NCBI GenBank assembly: GCA_020852865.1
Contig: JADYZZ010000083.1
Coordinates: forward strand, 1-43,976
Source: Rubrivivax sp.
GTDB taxonomy: Bacteria; Pseudomonadota; Gammaproteobacteria; Burkholderiales; Burkholderiaceae_C
Direction: 5' to 3'
Length of the DNA: 43,976 bases
Below are positions 22,505-32,419 of the stretch, piece by piece (positions within the stretch are counted from its first letter, which is position 1; every line of letters starts with the position of its first letter). The position numbers and the translations under genes were made by a program. A model generated the notes under the pieces. It saw only the letters and a list, made by a program, of their open reading frames with translations. It made no database searches and had not been told where the DNA came from.

Positions 22505-23398
22505 ATGGCGCAGGCTTGCTTGCTGCTCGGCGTCGACTTCAGCAGCGCCCCCACGGTGCGCAAGCCCATTGTCGTGGCACGCGGCCGGCGCGAGGGGGCG
22601 GCCGTGCGTCTGGAAGCGATCGACGGCCTGCCCACCCTGACCGCGTTCGAGCGGCTGCTGGCGCAGCCCGGACCCTGGTTCGGCGCCTTCGATTTCCCGT
22701 TCGGCCTGCCGCGCGCGTTCGTTGCGGCGCAGGCTCTGGGCGCCAGCACGGCGGCGGTGATCGCCGCGCTGCACGCGCGCTGCCCCGAGCGCATGGCGTT
22801 CCGTGCCCTGGTCGATGCCTGGAGTCGCGACCGGCCGGCCGGGCGGCGGCTCGTGCACCGTGCCACCGACCGCGCGCACGAGGCGATCTCGACGAGCCCG
22901 CTGCAGACGCGTTACGTGCCGGTGGGCTTCATGTACTACGAAGGGCTGGCGCGGCTGGTGGCGGCGGGCGTCACGCTGCCGGGGTTGCTGGCGGGCGATC
23001 CGGCGCGCCTGGCCGTCGAGGGCTACCCGGCACGTCTGGCGCACCGGCTGATCGGCCGGCGTTCGTACAAGAACGGCGGCGAGCGCGCGCGCCTCGTCGC
23101 CCGACATGGCCTGCTTGGCGCACTGGAGCAGGATGCGGGCGCGCTCGGCCTCGCGCTGCGCCTCGCGCCCGCGCAGCGCAAGGCGATCGCGGCCGATGCC
23201 GGCGGCGACCGCATCGACGCCGTGCTGTGCCTGATGCAGGCCGCCTGGGCCGAGCGGCAACCCGGCTGCGGCGTTCCGGCCGACGTCGATCCGGTGGAAG
23301 GCTGGATCGTCGGGCCGGCAGCCGGCGGCGCCGGCCGTGCGGTCGGCCCGTCCGCAAGGCGCCGCAGGCGGCTTGGCGCCCAGGCGTCTGGCCGATAA
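22505..23398 (+). CDS. DUF429 domain protein
   Basis: A 297-residue cytoplasmic protein of the DUF429 family (RNase H-like fold by family knowledge; biochemical role not established). It starts with the typical LLLGVDFSSAPTVRKPIVVA, followed by FGAFDFPFGLPRAFV, RYVPVGFMYYEGLARLVAAG, AVEGYPARLAHRLIGRRSYK and DRIDAVLCLMQAAWAE. The Asp of GVDFSSAP and the late Asp of GGDRIDAVLC are where an RNase H-like acidic site would sit (inference). The ATG at 22505 starts directly at the conserved first strand; an upstream in-frame start exists but adds low-complexity residues. Confidence 0.85.
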   Translation: MAQACLLLGVDFSSAPTVRKPIVVARGRREGAAVRLEAIDGLPTLTAFERLLAQPGPWFGAFDFPFGLPRAFVAAQALGASTAAVIAALHARCPERMAFRALVDAWSRDRPAGRRLVHRATDRAHEAISTSPLQTRYVPVGFMYYEGLARLVAAGVTLPGLLAGDPARLAVEGYPARLAHRLIGRRSYKNGGERARLVARHGLLGALEQDAGALGLALRLAPAQRKAIAADAGGDRIDAVLCLMQAAWAERQPGCGVPADVDPVEGWIVGPAAGGAGRAVGPSARRRRRLGAQASGR

Positions 23399-23399
23399 T
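23394..23399 (+). promoter_or_regulatory. -10 box placed for a leaderless transcript (L,D-transpeptidase gene)
   Basis: GATAAT ends 8 bases before the ATG at 23408, with TTGGCG 15 bases upstream (23373-23378). No ribosome site lies between. The box overlaps the stop codon region of the DUF429 gene. Confidence 0.4.
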
Positions 23400-23407
23400 T
23401 CCGGCCC

Positions 23408-24445
23408 ATGATTCAGCCCCGGTTCCCGCATCGATCGCGGTGTTTGCTCGCAGCCGGCGTCGCTGCCCTTGCCCTGGCCTGCGTGTCGGCCCAGGCCCAG
23501 ACCCAGGCCACGCTGGCCGCCGCCAGCATCGGGGCGTCGCGGATGCCCGCGCCGCTCGCGCAGGAGCTGCGCTATCGCATGCAGTCGCCCCAGGTGAGGG
23601 AGCTGCAGGTGCGGCTGCGGCACGCCAAGTACCTGGCCGTCTACGATGTCGAAGACCGTTTCGGCGCGCTCACGCTGTCGGGCGTGACCAAGTTCCAGCG
23701 CGAGGCGGGCCTGCGGCCGACCGGCGTCGTCGACCAGCGCACCTGGGAGGCACTGCTCGAGCGCTCGAACAGGCCCACCGAGGCCGAGCTGAACAACGTC
23801 GACATCGGCGCCTGGTTCACCGCCCCGACGCAGCCCGGCTACGTGAAGGAGCTGCAGCATCGCCTGCGCCAGGTCGGCCTGTACCGAGGCGGCGTGGACG
23901 GCGTCTTCGACGAGGCCACGCGCCAGGCGGTGGCGGCCTGGCGCACGCGCATCGGGCTGCCGGCGAGCGAGGTGATGGACGAGCGCACCTGGGCGCCGCT
24001 CATTGCCCGCACGCGCAACCCGCGCTACGCCGAGCTGTTCGACGCGCCGCCGGACAGCACCCTGGCGCACGAACTCGACCCGCGCTGCAGCACCGGCCGC
24101 GTGGTGTGCATCTCCAAGCAGCAGCGCCGGATGTCGCTCGTCGTCGACGGCAACGTGCGCTTCACGCGCGAGGCGCGCTTCGCACGGCCCGGCTGGGAAA
24201 GCCCGCTGGGCGAGTTCCGCATCTGGTTCAAGAACGCCGACACCGTGTCCAAGATCTTCGGCGAGCGCACGCCGATGCCCTATGCCATCTTCTACCAGGG
24301 CAACGTGGCCATCCACTACTCGCAGGACTTCGCCGACAAGGGCTACGACAGCGGCTCGCACGGCTGCAGCCAGCTGCGCGACTACCAGGTCGCCAAGTGG
24401 CTGTACGAGCAGGTGAAGGTGGGCGACCGGGTGGTGGTCTACTGA
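23408..24445 (+). CDS. L,D-transpeptidase with two peptidoglycan-binding domains
   Basis: A 345-residue periplasmic enzyme. The signal peptide has core CLLAAGVAALALACVSAQA. Two PG_binding_1 modules follow: VRELQVRLRHAKYLAVYDVE with TLSGVTKFQREAGL (about residues 60-115), and VKELQHRLRQVGLYRGGVDG with TRQAVAAWRTRIGL (about 140-195). The C-terminal YkuD domain carries the catalytic motif GSHGCSQLRDY, with His318 and Cys320. YkuD enzymes form 3-3 cross-links or attach lipoproteins to peptidoglycan. Which of these applies cannot be told. It is the first of a probable pair with the VOC gene 30 bases downstream. Confidence 0.93.
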   Translation: MIQPRFPHRSRCLLAAGVAALALACVSAQAQTQATLAAASIGASRMPAPLAQELRYRMQSPQVRELQVRLRHAKYLAVYDVEDRFGALTLSGVTKFQREAGLRPTGVVDQRTWEALLERSNRPTEAELNNVDIGAWFTAPTQPGYVKELQHRLRQVGLYRGGVDGVFDEATRQAVAAWRTRIGLPASEVMDERTWAPLIARTRNPRYAELFDAPPDSTLAHELDPRCSTGRVVCISKQQRRMSLVVDGNVRFTREARFARPGWESPLGEFRIWFKNADTVSKIFGERTPMPYAIFYQGNVAIHYSQDFADKGYDSGSHGCSQLRDYQVAKWLYEQVKVGDRVVVY

Positions 24446-24475
24446 AGGGGGCGGCGCTTCGGGCAGGGGCAAAAC

Positions 24476-24991
24476 GTGGCGACGAACTACCGCTTCATGG
24501 AGGTGGCGCTGGCCACCCGCGACGTCCAGGCGCAGGAGGATTTCTGGCGCCGCCTGTTCGACGCCCGCGTGCTGTTCCGCGGGCGCATGATGGGCCAGCG
24601 CTTCGTGCGGCTGCTGGCCTGCGGCATCACCTTCATCTTCCGCGAGCAGCCCGATCGGCCGCTGCCGCCCGGCCCGGACGAGGAGCTCGATTTCCTCCAG
24701 CACCTCGGGCTGCGCGTCGACGATCTCGGCGCGGCGATCGCCGAGCTCGAAGCACGTGGCGCGCGCTTCGTGTTCACGCCCGGCAACGCGGCCGGCTATT
24801 TCCGCCGCTGGCAGCAGCGCCCGGGCGGCGCCGCGATCGAGACCAGCTACATCGCGCCGCCGCTCACCCGCGAGCGCATCGCGGCCGGCGAATACAAGCA
24901 CGATGTCGCCATCCTGGTCGGCCCCGACCACCTGTGGGTCGAACTCAACCAGGTGCGCGAGCCGGCCGACACCGACTGGTACCCGCGCTGA
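24476..24991 (+). CDS. VOC family (glyoxalase/dioxygenase fold) protein
   Basis: A 171-residue vicinal-oxygen-chelate protein. Two beta-alpha-beta-beta-beta modules are visible: MEVALATRDVQAQEDFWRRL to ITFIFREQ, and LQHLGLRVDDLGAAIAELEA to DHLWVELNQV. His and Glu of QHLGLRV and WVELNQ fit two metal ligands. The first His position of most glyoxalases is Glu here (FMEVAL), so the metal site may differ. Substrate unknown. The start is a GTG at 24476 with only a weak GGGG upstream; the first ATG in frame is residue 8. Confidence 0.85.
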   Translation: MATNYRFMEVALATRDVQAQEDFWRRLFDARVLFRGRMMGQRFVRLLACGITFIFREQPDRPLPPGPDEELDFLQHLGLRVDDLGAAIAELEARGARFVFTPGNAAGYFRRWQQRPGGAAIETSYIAPPLTRERIAAGEYKHDVAILVGPDHLWVELNQVREPADTDWYPR

Positions 24992-24993
24992 GT

Positions 24994-25007
24994 GCGCGGC
25001 GCCGCGC
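24994..25007. terminator. GC-rich palindrome after the VOC gene
   Basis: GCGCGGC-GCCGCGC, a perfect 14-base palindrome, starts 3 bases after the stop codon and is followed by further GCGC repeats. There is no T-run, so it is at most a 3'-end stabiliser or a Rho-assisted end between two convergent genes. Confidence 0.3.
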
Positions 25008-25145
25008 GGCGCGCGCCGCGGGCCGTACCGGGCGCGGAACGCGCCTGCTCGATGGATGGCTTCGCAGGCCAGGAGAAGTACAGCGTCGGCCCGCCGTCGC
25101 GCATGGCCCGCGAGGCCGGCCCGATGCCGTCGGGCCCAGGGGCGC

Positions 25146-26099
25146 TCAGGGCAGCCCCGACAGGCACCACGCGGCCCAGTCGTCCACCGCGGCGGCCAGT
25201 GGCGTGCGGCAGGCCAGACCCATGGCTTGGAGCATCGCGTCGTCGAGCAGCGGCGCCTGGCGCAGGTGGTCGATGACCCAGCGGGCTGCGGGTTGCAGCG
25301 CGCACAGCCGATCGGCGTCGTGCAGGCGCAGCCGCCGCCCAAGCGGGCGGCCGCGCGCCAGCACCTCGAGATAGGCGCTCCAGTCGAGCGTCTGCGGACC
25401 GGCCACGTGCAGCAGCGCCGGCAGTGCCGCGCGGCGCGTCAGCAGCGCCGCGATCACCCGGGCCAGGTCGTCCACGGCCAGCGGTTGCAGCGGTGAAAAC
25501 ACGCCCGGCGCCACCCAGTCGATCACGCCCCCGCCCTGCAGGCGCTCGAACAGGTCGCGCGCACGGCCCAGCGGGCCGAGCGGGCCGTGACCGGGCCCGT
25601 ATGGATACGCGATGCGCAGCACGCAGCCGGCAACGCCTGCGGCGCGGCGCCGGGCCACGAGTTGCTCGACATCGACCTTGCGCCGCATCGCCTCGGTGCC
25701 CGGTTGCGGCGCGGACGCTTCGTCGTGGCGCAGCCCGGACCGCGCAAGGCCGAATACGGCCGCGCTGCCGATCGCGATGAAGCGCCCCGGCCGTTGTGCG
25801 AGCGCGTCGAGCAGCGGCGCGGTCTCCCCGGCGCTGCCGGCGAGGACGTCGACAACGCCGAGCGCGCGCCCGTGCCCGCCCGGCAACAGGCCCGAACGCA
25901 GCAGCGCCGGCAGTTCGTTGCGCTCGAGGCGCAGGCAGCGCGTCGGGGCTGCCAGCAGCCCGGTGGGCGGATCGTGCCGGGCCACGAGCAGCGGCTGCAG
26001 TCCGACCTCCGGCAGGGCCCTGGCCAGCGCACGCCCGATGAGCCCGGTGCCGCCGACGACGAGCACCTCGTCGCCGGCTTGTAGCGCGGCGTCACGCAT
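25146..26099 (-). CDS. NAD(P)-dependent epimerase/dehydratase-like SDR protein
   Basis: A 317-residue extended short-chain dehydrogenase. The nucleotide motif VLVVGGTGLIGRALARALPE is near the N terminus. IAIGSAAVFG gives the conserved Ser strand, and RIAYPYGPGHGPLGPLG matches the region after the active site. The usual YxxxK motif is not clear; AMRRKVDVEQLVARRRAAG stands at that place with Lys but no Tyr four residues before it, so catalysis may be altered. The ATG overlaps the stop of the upstream radical SAM gene (TGATG), so the two proteins are made together. Substrate unknown. The ATG at 26099 is preferred over one at 26141 because of this coupling. Confidence 0.85.
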   Translation of the reverse strand: MRDAALQAGDEVLVVGGTGLIGRALARALPEVGLQPLLVARHDPPTGLLAAPTRCLRLERNELPALLRSGLLPGGHGRALGVVDVLAGSAGETAPLLDALAQRPGRFIAIGSAAVFGLARSGLRHDEASAPQPGTEAMRRKVDVEQLVARRRAAGVAGCVLRIAYPYGPGHGPLGPLGRARDLFERLQGGGVIDWVAPGVFSPLQPLAVDDLARVIAALLTRRAALPALLHVAGPQTLDWSAYLEVLARGRPLGRRLRLHDADRLCALQPAARWVIDHLRQAPLLDDAMLQAMGLACRTPLAAAVDDWAAWCLSGLP

Positions 26100-27520
26100 C
26101 AGGCGTCGAACTCGACGTACGGGCGCGGGAAGGAGCGCCACAGCCGCTGCTGCACGAGCGGCGAAGCCGAGTTGCGCGCACGCACCGCGGCACGGAAGGC
26201 CTCGGCGGCGTCGGGGCCGATGCGGGCCGAGGCGTGCGTCAGGTAGCGGTCACCGAACAACGGATCCGGCGGCTCGCTCCAGCGCACGCCGGCTGCGGCC
26301 AGCTCGGCGCTGTGCTGTTCGTACGGCGCGCCGGGGTCGAAGCGCAGCGGGAAGGCGTGGAAGCACGGTGCGATGCCGTGCGCCGCGGGCCCCAGCCTGG
26401 CGGCCAGCGTGCTCAGCCCGTCGAGCAGCTCGAGGGTCTCGGCCAGATCCTCGGGCCCGTCGCCGGGCACGGGGTTGAGCACGCCGAACACCGGCAGCAC
26501 GTCGTGGCGCAGGCAGGCTTCGGTCAGGGCCCTGGCGCCTTCGACGTAGCGCCGGTGGCGCTCGGGCCGATCCACGATCTTGTCGAGCGCCACCAGCGAT
26601 CGGCGGCTCACGGCCTCGAGCCCGAAGTAGATCATGTTGCAGCCGGCCTCGCGCATGCGCGGCACGTCGTCGGGGCGCAGCACATCGACGCGCGATTCGG
26701 CCAGGAACTCGAGGCCGGCGCCTTGCAGCGCGTCGCAGGTCTGTGCGAGCCGGGTGCGGCTGGCGCCGAACAGCGCGTCGCAGATCCACAGATACCAGCG
26801 GCGCCCGAAGCGCTTGAACGCGGCGATGTCGTCGACCACCTTGGCCACCGGATCGGCGGTGAAGCGCGGCGAGCCCAGGCGTTCGGTGCAGAACGCGCAG
26901 TGGTACGGGCAGCCGCGGCTCGTGAGCCAGCAGAAGATGTCGTAGGCCTCGGGGTGCCGCATCAGCGTCATGTCCAGCGGCGCCGAAGGCCCGGGCTGCG
27001 TGTGCACCTCGTTGCGCACGAAGCCGCCGTCGTGCCGCCAGACCAGGCCCGGCACGTCCTGCGGTCTGGCCAGCCCCTGGCGTGCGAGCACGGCGGCGCC
27101 TTCCTCGCCGGGACCGACGACGACGCCGTCGAGTTCGGGGCAGCGCGCGAGCAGTCGGTCGGGTACCGCCATCGCCCACACGCCGCCGGCGACGATGGGC
27201 AGCGCGGGCGCGCGCTGCTTGAGCGCGCGTGCCAGTGCCGCGCCGAAGCGGCCCTCGGTGGGCGACAGCGCCGTGATGCCGACCAGCCGCGGCCGCGCCG
27301 CGAGCACCGCGTCGACGGTGGCGGCGAGCACGGTCTTCGGGTCGCGGTGCTCGGCGCCGAGGTCGACGCTCGGGTCGAGCAGGTCGGCCGCGATGCCGCG
27401 CGCGCGCAGCGAGGTGCCGAGGGTGAGGTTGGCCAGCGACGGACACACCCCGCCGGGGAGCCTGCCGGCTTGCAGCGGCGTGCCGACGAGCAGGATGTCG
27501 GCTCCCGAGACCGTGTTCAA
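26099..27520 (-). CDS. B12-binding domain radical SAM protein
   Basis: A 473-residue radical SAM enzyme. An N-terminal Rossmann-like cobalamin-binding region (DILLVGTPLQAGRLPGGVCP, IVAGGVWAMAVPDRLLARCP, GVVVGPGEEGAAV) spans about residues 1-160. The 4Fe-4S motif CPYHCAFC (Cys204, Cys208, Cys211) lies in a TIM-barrel domain to about residue 380. The C-terminal 90 residues are unassigned. Relatives perform methylations, ring closures or other radical chemistry; I cannot name a substrate. The start is a TTG at 27520, supported by GGAGAGG 5 bases upstream. The gene is coupled to the SDR gene, and no other biosynthetic gene is adjacent. Confidence 0.9.
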   Translation of the reverse strand: MNTVSGADILLVGTPLQAGRLPGGVCPSLANLTLGTSLRARGIAADLLDPSVDLGAEHRDPKTVLAATVDAVLAARPRLVGITALSPTEGRFGAALARALKQRAPALPIVAGGVWAMAVPDRLLARCPELDGVVVGPGEEGAAVLARQGLARPQDVPGLVWRHDGGFVRNEVHTQPGPSAPLDMTLMRHPEAYDIFCWLTSRGCPYHCAFCTERLGSPRFTADPVAKVVDDIAAFKRFGRRWYLWICDALFGASRTRLAQTCDALQGAGLEFLAESRVDVLRPDDVPRMREAGCNMIYFGLEAVSRRSLVALDKIVDRPERHRRYVEGARALTEACLRHDVLPVFGVLNPVPGDGPEDLAETLELLDGLSTLAARLGPAAHGIAPCFHAFPLRFDPGAPYEQHSAELAAAGVRWSEPPDPLFGDRYLTHASARIGPDAAEAFRAAVRARNSASPLVQQRLWRSFPRPYVEFDA

Positions 27521-27648
27521 CGTTGCCTCTCCAGCACGTCAGGCGATGGACCCCATCGTACGCGGCAAGGGGGGCGCAGATGCGATCGTCGTCGTGCGCG
27601 CCGCGCGGCGGCTGCGGCCGGCGCGGCATCGGTCACGCGGCGCACCGC

Positions 27649-27681
27649 GGCGTCGATGCGGCGTCGATGCGGCGTCGATGC
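27649..27681. repeat. 11-bp tandem repeat, three copies
   Basis: GGCGTCGATGC is repeated exactly at 27649-27659, 27660-27670 and 27671-27681, about 100 bases upstream of the DUF3297 gene. It is non-coding on either strand as far as I can see. The period is one helical turn. Confidence 0.85.
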
Positions 27682-27726
27682 GGCAGCGCGCCGCCGCGAG
27701 CGGGCGTCTCGCCGACGGCGAGCCCG

Positions 27727-27732
27727 TATCAT
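27727..27732 (+). promoter_or_regulatory. -10 box for the DUF3297 gene
   Basis: TATCAT stands out in GC-rich sequence 47 bases before the ATG at 27779. It would give a leader of about 40 bases. No clear -35 box; the 11-bp repeats lie 45 bases upstream. Confidence 0.4.
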
Positions 27733-27778
27733 CGTTGCGGCACGGGTTGCCCGTGCCCACCACCCGCCCGCGCCGAAG

Positions 27779-30194
<2,416 letters not shown>

Positions 30195-30215
30195 CGCGCG
30201 CAGTCGGGCGGGGGC

Positions 30216-30239
30216 GGACGGCGAGTCGGACGGCGAGTC
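30216..30239. repeat. 12-bp tandem repeat, two copies
   Basis: GGACGGCGAGTC is repeated twice without a gap between the convergent ends of fadH and the dihaem cytochrome gene. Small and probably a replication slippage product. Confidence 0.6.
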
Positions 30240-30321
30240 GGTCGCGCGGTCAGGACCACGGTCGGGCGCGCGCGACGTCGACGCGCAGCACGCATGCCCC
30301 GGCCGCGCGCGTCGCGGCCGC

Positions 30322-31047
30322 TCAGCGCAGCGACAGGATCCAGTTCACCAGATTGGCCAGGCGATCCGGGTCGGACGTCTTGACCGCCGGGTGCGGCTCC
30401 TCGTGGCCGTCGGCGAAGCGCGCCTTGCGTCCGGTCGTGAGGTGGCGCGTGAGCGCGTCCTCGGCGCCGACGCTGCCCAGGTACCTGGCGGCCACCTCCT
30501 TCCACGACGGTGCTTCGCGGCGCTCGTCGACCGAGTGGCACTTCAGGCAGCGGTTCTGTTGCGCCAGCGTGCGGGCCGCGGCCGCGTCCACCGGGGCGGC
30601 CACCGGCAGCGCGAGGATCCAGTCGACGAGGTTGCCGATGCGCGCCGGGTCGCTCGTCTTGACGATGGGGTGGTCGCGCTCGCTGCCGTCGGCCATGCGC
30701 GCCTTGCGCCCGGTGGTCAGGTGGCGATACAGGCGCTCGGCCGCGCCGGCCTCGCCGTGGTACTTGACGGCGACGTCCTTCCAGGCCGGGCCGTCCTTGG
30801 CCTGATAGACGGCGTGGCAGCTCGTGCAGCCGCTCTGGCGTGCCAGCCGCTGCGCCGCCAGCACGTCGAGCGCGCAGCAGTCGGCGGCTGCCGCCAGGCC
30901 CACCGCCAGCAGCGCCAGCGATGCCAGCCGCGCCGCCCGGGGCGTGCGCAAGGCGGCCGAGCCTGAGCGTGCGCGGCGTCTCGCCGCACTGCCCTGCGCA
31001 CTGCGTGCTCCGGCGATGAGCGCTTGGGAGCGGCCCGCCGCGCTCAT
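30322..31047 (-). CDS. Dihaem c-type cytochrome
   Basis: A 241-residue periplasmic cytochrome with two homologous class I-type haem domains. Haem sites are CTSCH (domain 1) and CLKCH (domain 2). Both domains share HLTTGRKAR-ADG and a C-terminal NLVDWILAL/NLVNWILSL helix, so they arose by duplication. The same signature is in the monohaem gene at 31903, a third copy. The N terminus is long (a basic stretch, then LASLALLAVGLAAAADCCA), so a later start is possible; the ATG overlaps the small gene's stop (ATGA), which supports 31047. Probable role: electron carrier fed by the NirT-like protein. Confidence 0.88.
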   Translation of the reverse strand: MSAAGRSQALIAGARSAQGSAARRRARSGSAALRTPRAARLASLALLAVGLAAAADCCALDVLAAQRLARQSGCTSCHAVYQAKDGPAWKDVAVKYHGEAGAAERLYRHLTTGRKARMADGSERDHPIVKTSDPARIGNLVDWILALPVAAPVDAAAARTLAQQNRCLKCHSVDERREAPSWKEVAARYLGSVGAEDALTRHLTTGRKARFADGHEEPHPAVKTSDPDRLANLVNWILSLR

Positions 31048-31181
31048 GGCGCTGCGGCGCGCTCTTGCCGGCCGAACGCGCGTTCGAGCGCGCGCACGCC
31101 GACCACGGCGAGGGCGACGCAGAGCGCGAACATGCCGGCCAGCGCGCCGGCAGTGAGGATCGTCCAGATCGCAAGCATCAT
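31044..31181 (-). CDS. 45-residue single-span membrane protein in the cytochrome operon
   Basis: Encodes MMLAIWTILTAGALAGMFAL, then CVALAVVGVRALERAFGRQE and RAAAP. Nearly the first 30 residues form one hydrophobic helix, followed by a basic amphipathic tail. GGAG lies 8 bases before the ATGATG start. The stop overlaps the dihaem cytochrome start by four bases, and it begins 46 bases after the NirT gene stop, so it is placed as an operon member. Small membrane proteins of unknown role (such as NapE and TorE) are known near NapC/NirT genes; similarity to them is by position and size only. Confidence 0.65.
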   Translation of the reverse strand: MMLAIWTILTAGALAGMFALCVALAVVGVRALERAFGRQERAAAP

Positions 31182-31227
31182 GGCGTCGTCTCCACTGGGC
31201 AGGGGCAGGCCGCGGCCGGCGCTGCGG

Positions 31228-31830
31228 CTATTGCTCCTCCTCGTTGAACTCGGCCGGCAGCAGATGCGCCACGCCCTTGTGGCAGTCGATGCAGGTCTTG
31301 CCTTCCTTCTGGCCGGCTTCCATCTTCTTGCGCGCGCGCACGCTTTGCTTGTGCGGGTCCATCGCGTCCCAGGAGTGGCAGTTGCGGCACTCGCGCGAGT
31401 CGGTCTCCTTCATCGATGCCCACACGCGCTGCGCCATCTCCATGCGCCTGGCCTCGAACTTCTGCGGCGTGTCGATCGAGTGGGTGACGAACTTGCCGTA
31501 CAGCTCGCTGCTGGCCTGCACCTTGCGCAGGAACTTGTGCCCGAAGTCGCGCGGCACGTGGCAGTCGGAGCACACGGCACGCACGCCCGAGCGGTTCTTG
31601 TAGTGCACCGTCTCCTTGTATTCCTGGAACACCGTGTCGCGCATCTCGTGGCACGAGGTGCAGAAGGCGAGCGTGTTGGTGGCGTCCATGCCGGCGGTGA
31701 AGCCGCCCCAGAACACGATGCCGGTGAGCATGCCGACGGCCACCACCGCGCTCGCCGAGAGGGTGGAGGGGCGCAGGAAGAAGCGGCGCAGCCGCGCCAG
31801 CAGCGACGGAGGTGGCGTGTCGGCAGTCAT
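31228..31830 (-). CDS. NapC/NirT family tetrahaem quinol dehydrogenase
   Basis: A 200-residue membrane-anchored cytochrome. One N-terminal transmembrane helix (ASAVVAVGMLTGIVFWGGFT) is followed by four haem sites: CTSCH, CSDCH, CRNCH and CIDCH. FCTSCHEM, YKNRSGVRAVCSDCHVPRDF and the closing KTCIDCHKGVAHLLP are diagnostic of NapC/NirT. Such proteins oxidise quinol and pass electrons to periplasmic reductases. No terminal reductase is encoded nearby; the partners in the operon are a monohaem and a dihaem cytochrome c. Start ATG at 31830. Confidence 0.95.
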   Translation of the reverse strand: MTADTPPPSLLARLRRFFLRPSTLSASAVVAVGMLTGIVFWGGFTAGMDATNTLAFCTSCHEMRDTVFQEYKETVHYKNRSGVRAVCSDCHVPRDFGHKFLRKVQASSELYGKFVTHSIDTPQKFEARRMEMAQRVWASMKETDSRECRNCHSWDAMDPHKQSVRARKKMEAGQKEGKTCIDCHKGVAHLLPAEFNEEEQ

Positions 31831-31902
31831 CGATGCATCCCGGGCGGTTGCAGGTGGACGCGCACCGGCCGCGGCGTCGCGGCGCCGCGGGCGGAAGCGG
31901 CG

Positions 31903-32253
31903 CTACAGCGCCAGGATCCACTGGACGAGGTTGCGGATCTCGCCCTCGTCCTTGGTCTTGATGATCGGGTGCTGCTCCTCGGAGCCGTCGTCGAGCTTGA
32001 CCTTCGGCCCGGTGGTGATGTGCTTGATGAGCCGCGCCTCGGCATCGGGCTTGCCCTTGAGCTTGGCGGCCACCTCCTTCCAGGCGACGGCCTCCTTCTT
32101 CTTGTCGATGGCGTGGCACTTCATGCAGTTGCTGCGCTTGGCCAGCGCCTGCGCGGCGGCGGCGTCGACGGCCGATGCGCCTCCCGTGAACCCCAGCAGC
32201 AGGGCTGCGGCGAGCACGGTGGCGCAACGCGGGGCAATGGCGGACTCGGGCAT
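31903..32253 (-). CDS. Monohaem class I cytochrome c
   Basis: A 116-residue periplasmic cytochrome: signal peptide (CATVLAAALLLGFTGGASA), haem site CMKCH in KRSNCMKCHAIDKKKEA, then HITTGPKVKLDDGSEEQHPI with the usual Met-free/His-rich stretch, and NLVQWILAL at the end. It resembles each half of the dihaem protein at 30322. The axial Met common in class I cytochromes is not evident after the haem, so a His could serve (inference). GAGGA lies 6 bases before the ATG at 32253. It is the first gene of the operon with nirT-like, the small membrane gene and the dihaem gene. Confidence 0.9.
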   Translation of the reverse strand: MPESAIAPRCATVLAAALLLGFTGGASAVDAAAAQALAKRSNCMKCHAIDKKKEAVAWKEVAAKLKGKPDAEARLIKHITTGPKVKLDDGSEEQHPIIKTKDEGEIRNLVQWILAL

Positions 32254-32419
32254 GGGATCCTCGTGCAAGGTTGACGGATGCGGCGCAAGGGATGGCGGCC
32301 GCCCGGCCGGCAATGTCGCCCCTGCGCCGACCACGCGCGGTGAGCAGGATCAAGCCGTCCGGCCTTTTCCCGCGGCGGTCGCGCCGCGCCGTGGGCGCGG
32401 CTCCTGTCCTGACGGGCGC

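Noticed and set aside
24992..25276. Plus-strand 94-codon frame between the VOC and SDR genes
   Set aside because: Mostly antisense to the SDR gene, Arg/Pro/Ala-rich, no ribosome site.
32383..32401. Hairpin GCCGCGCC-GTG-GGCGCGGC after prsT as an intrinsic terminator
   Set aside because: A good stem but no T-run in the direction of prsT transcription, so it was not called as a terminator.
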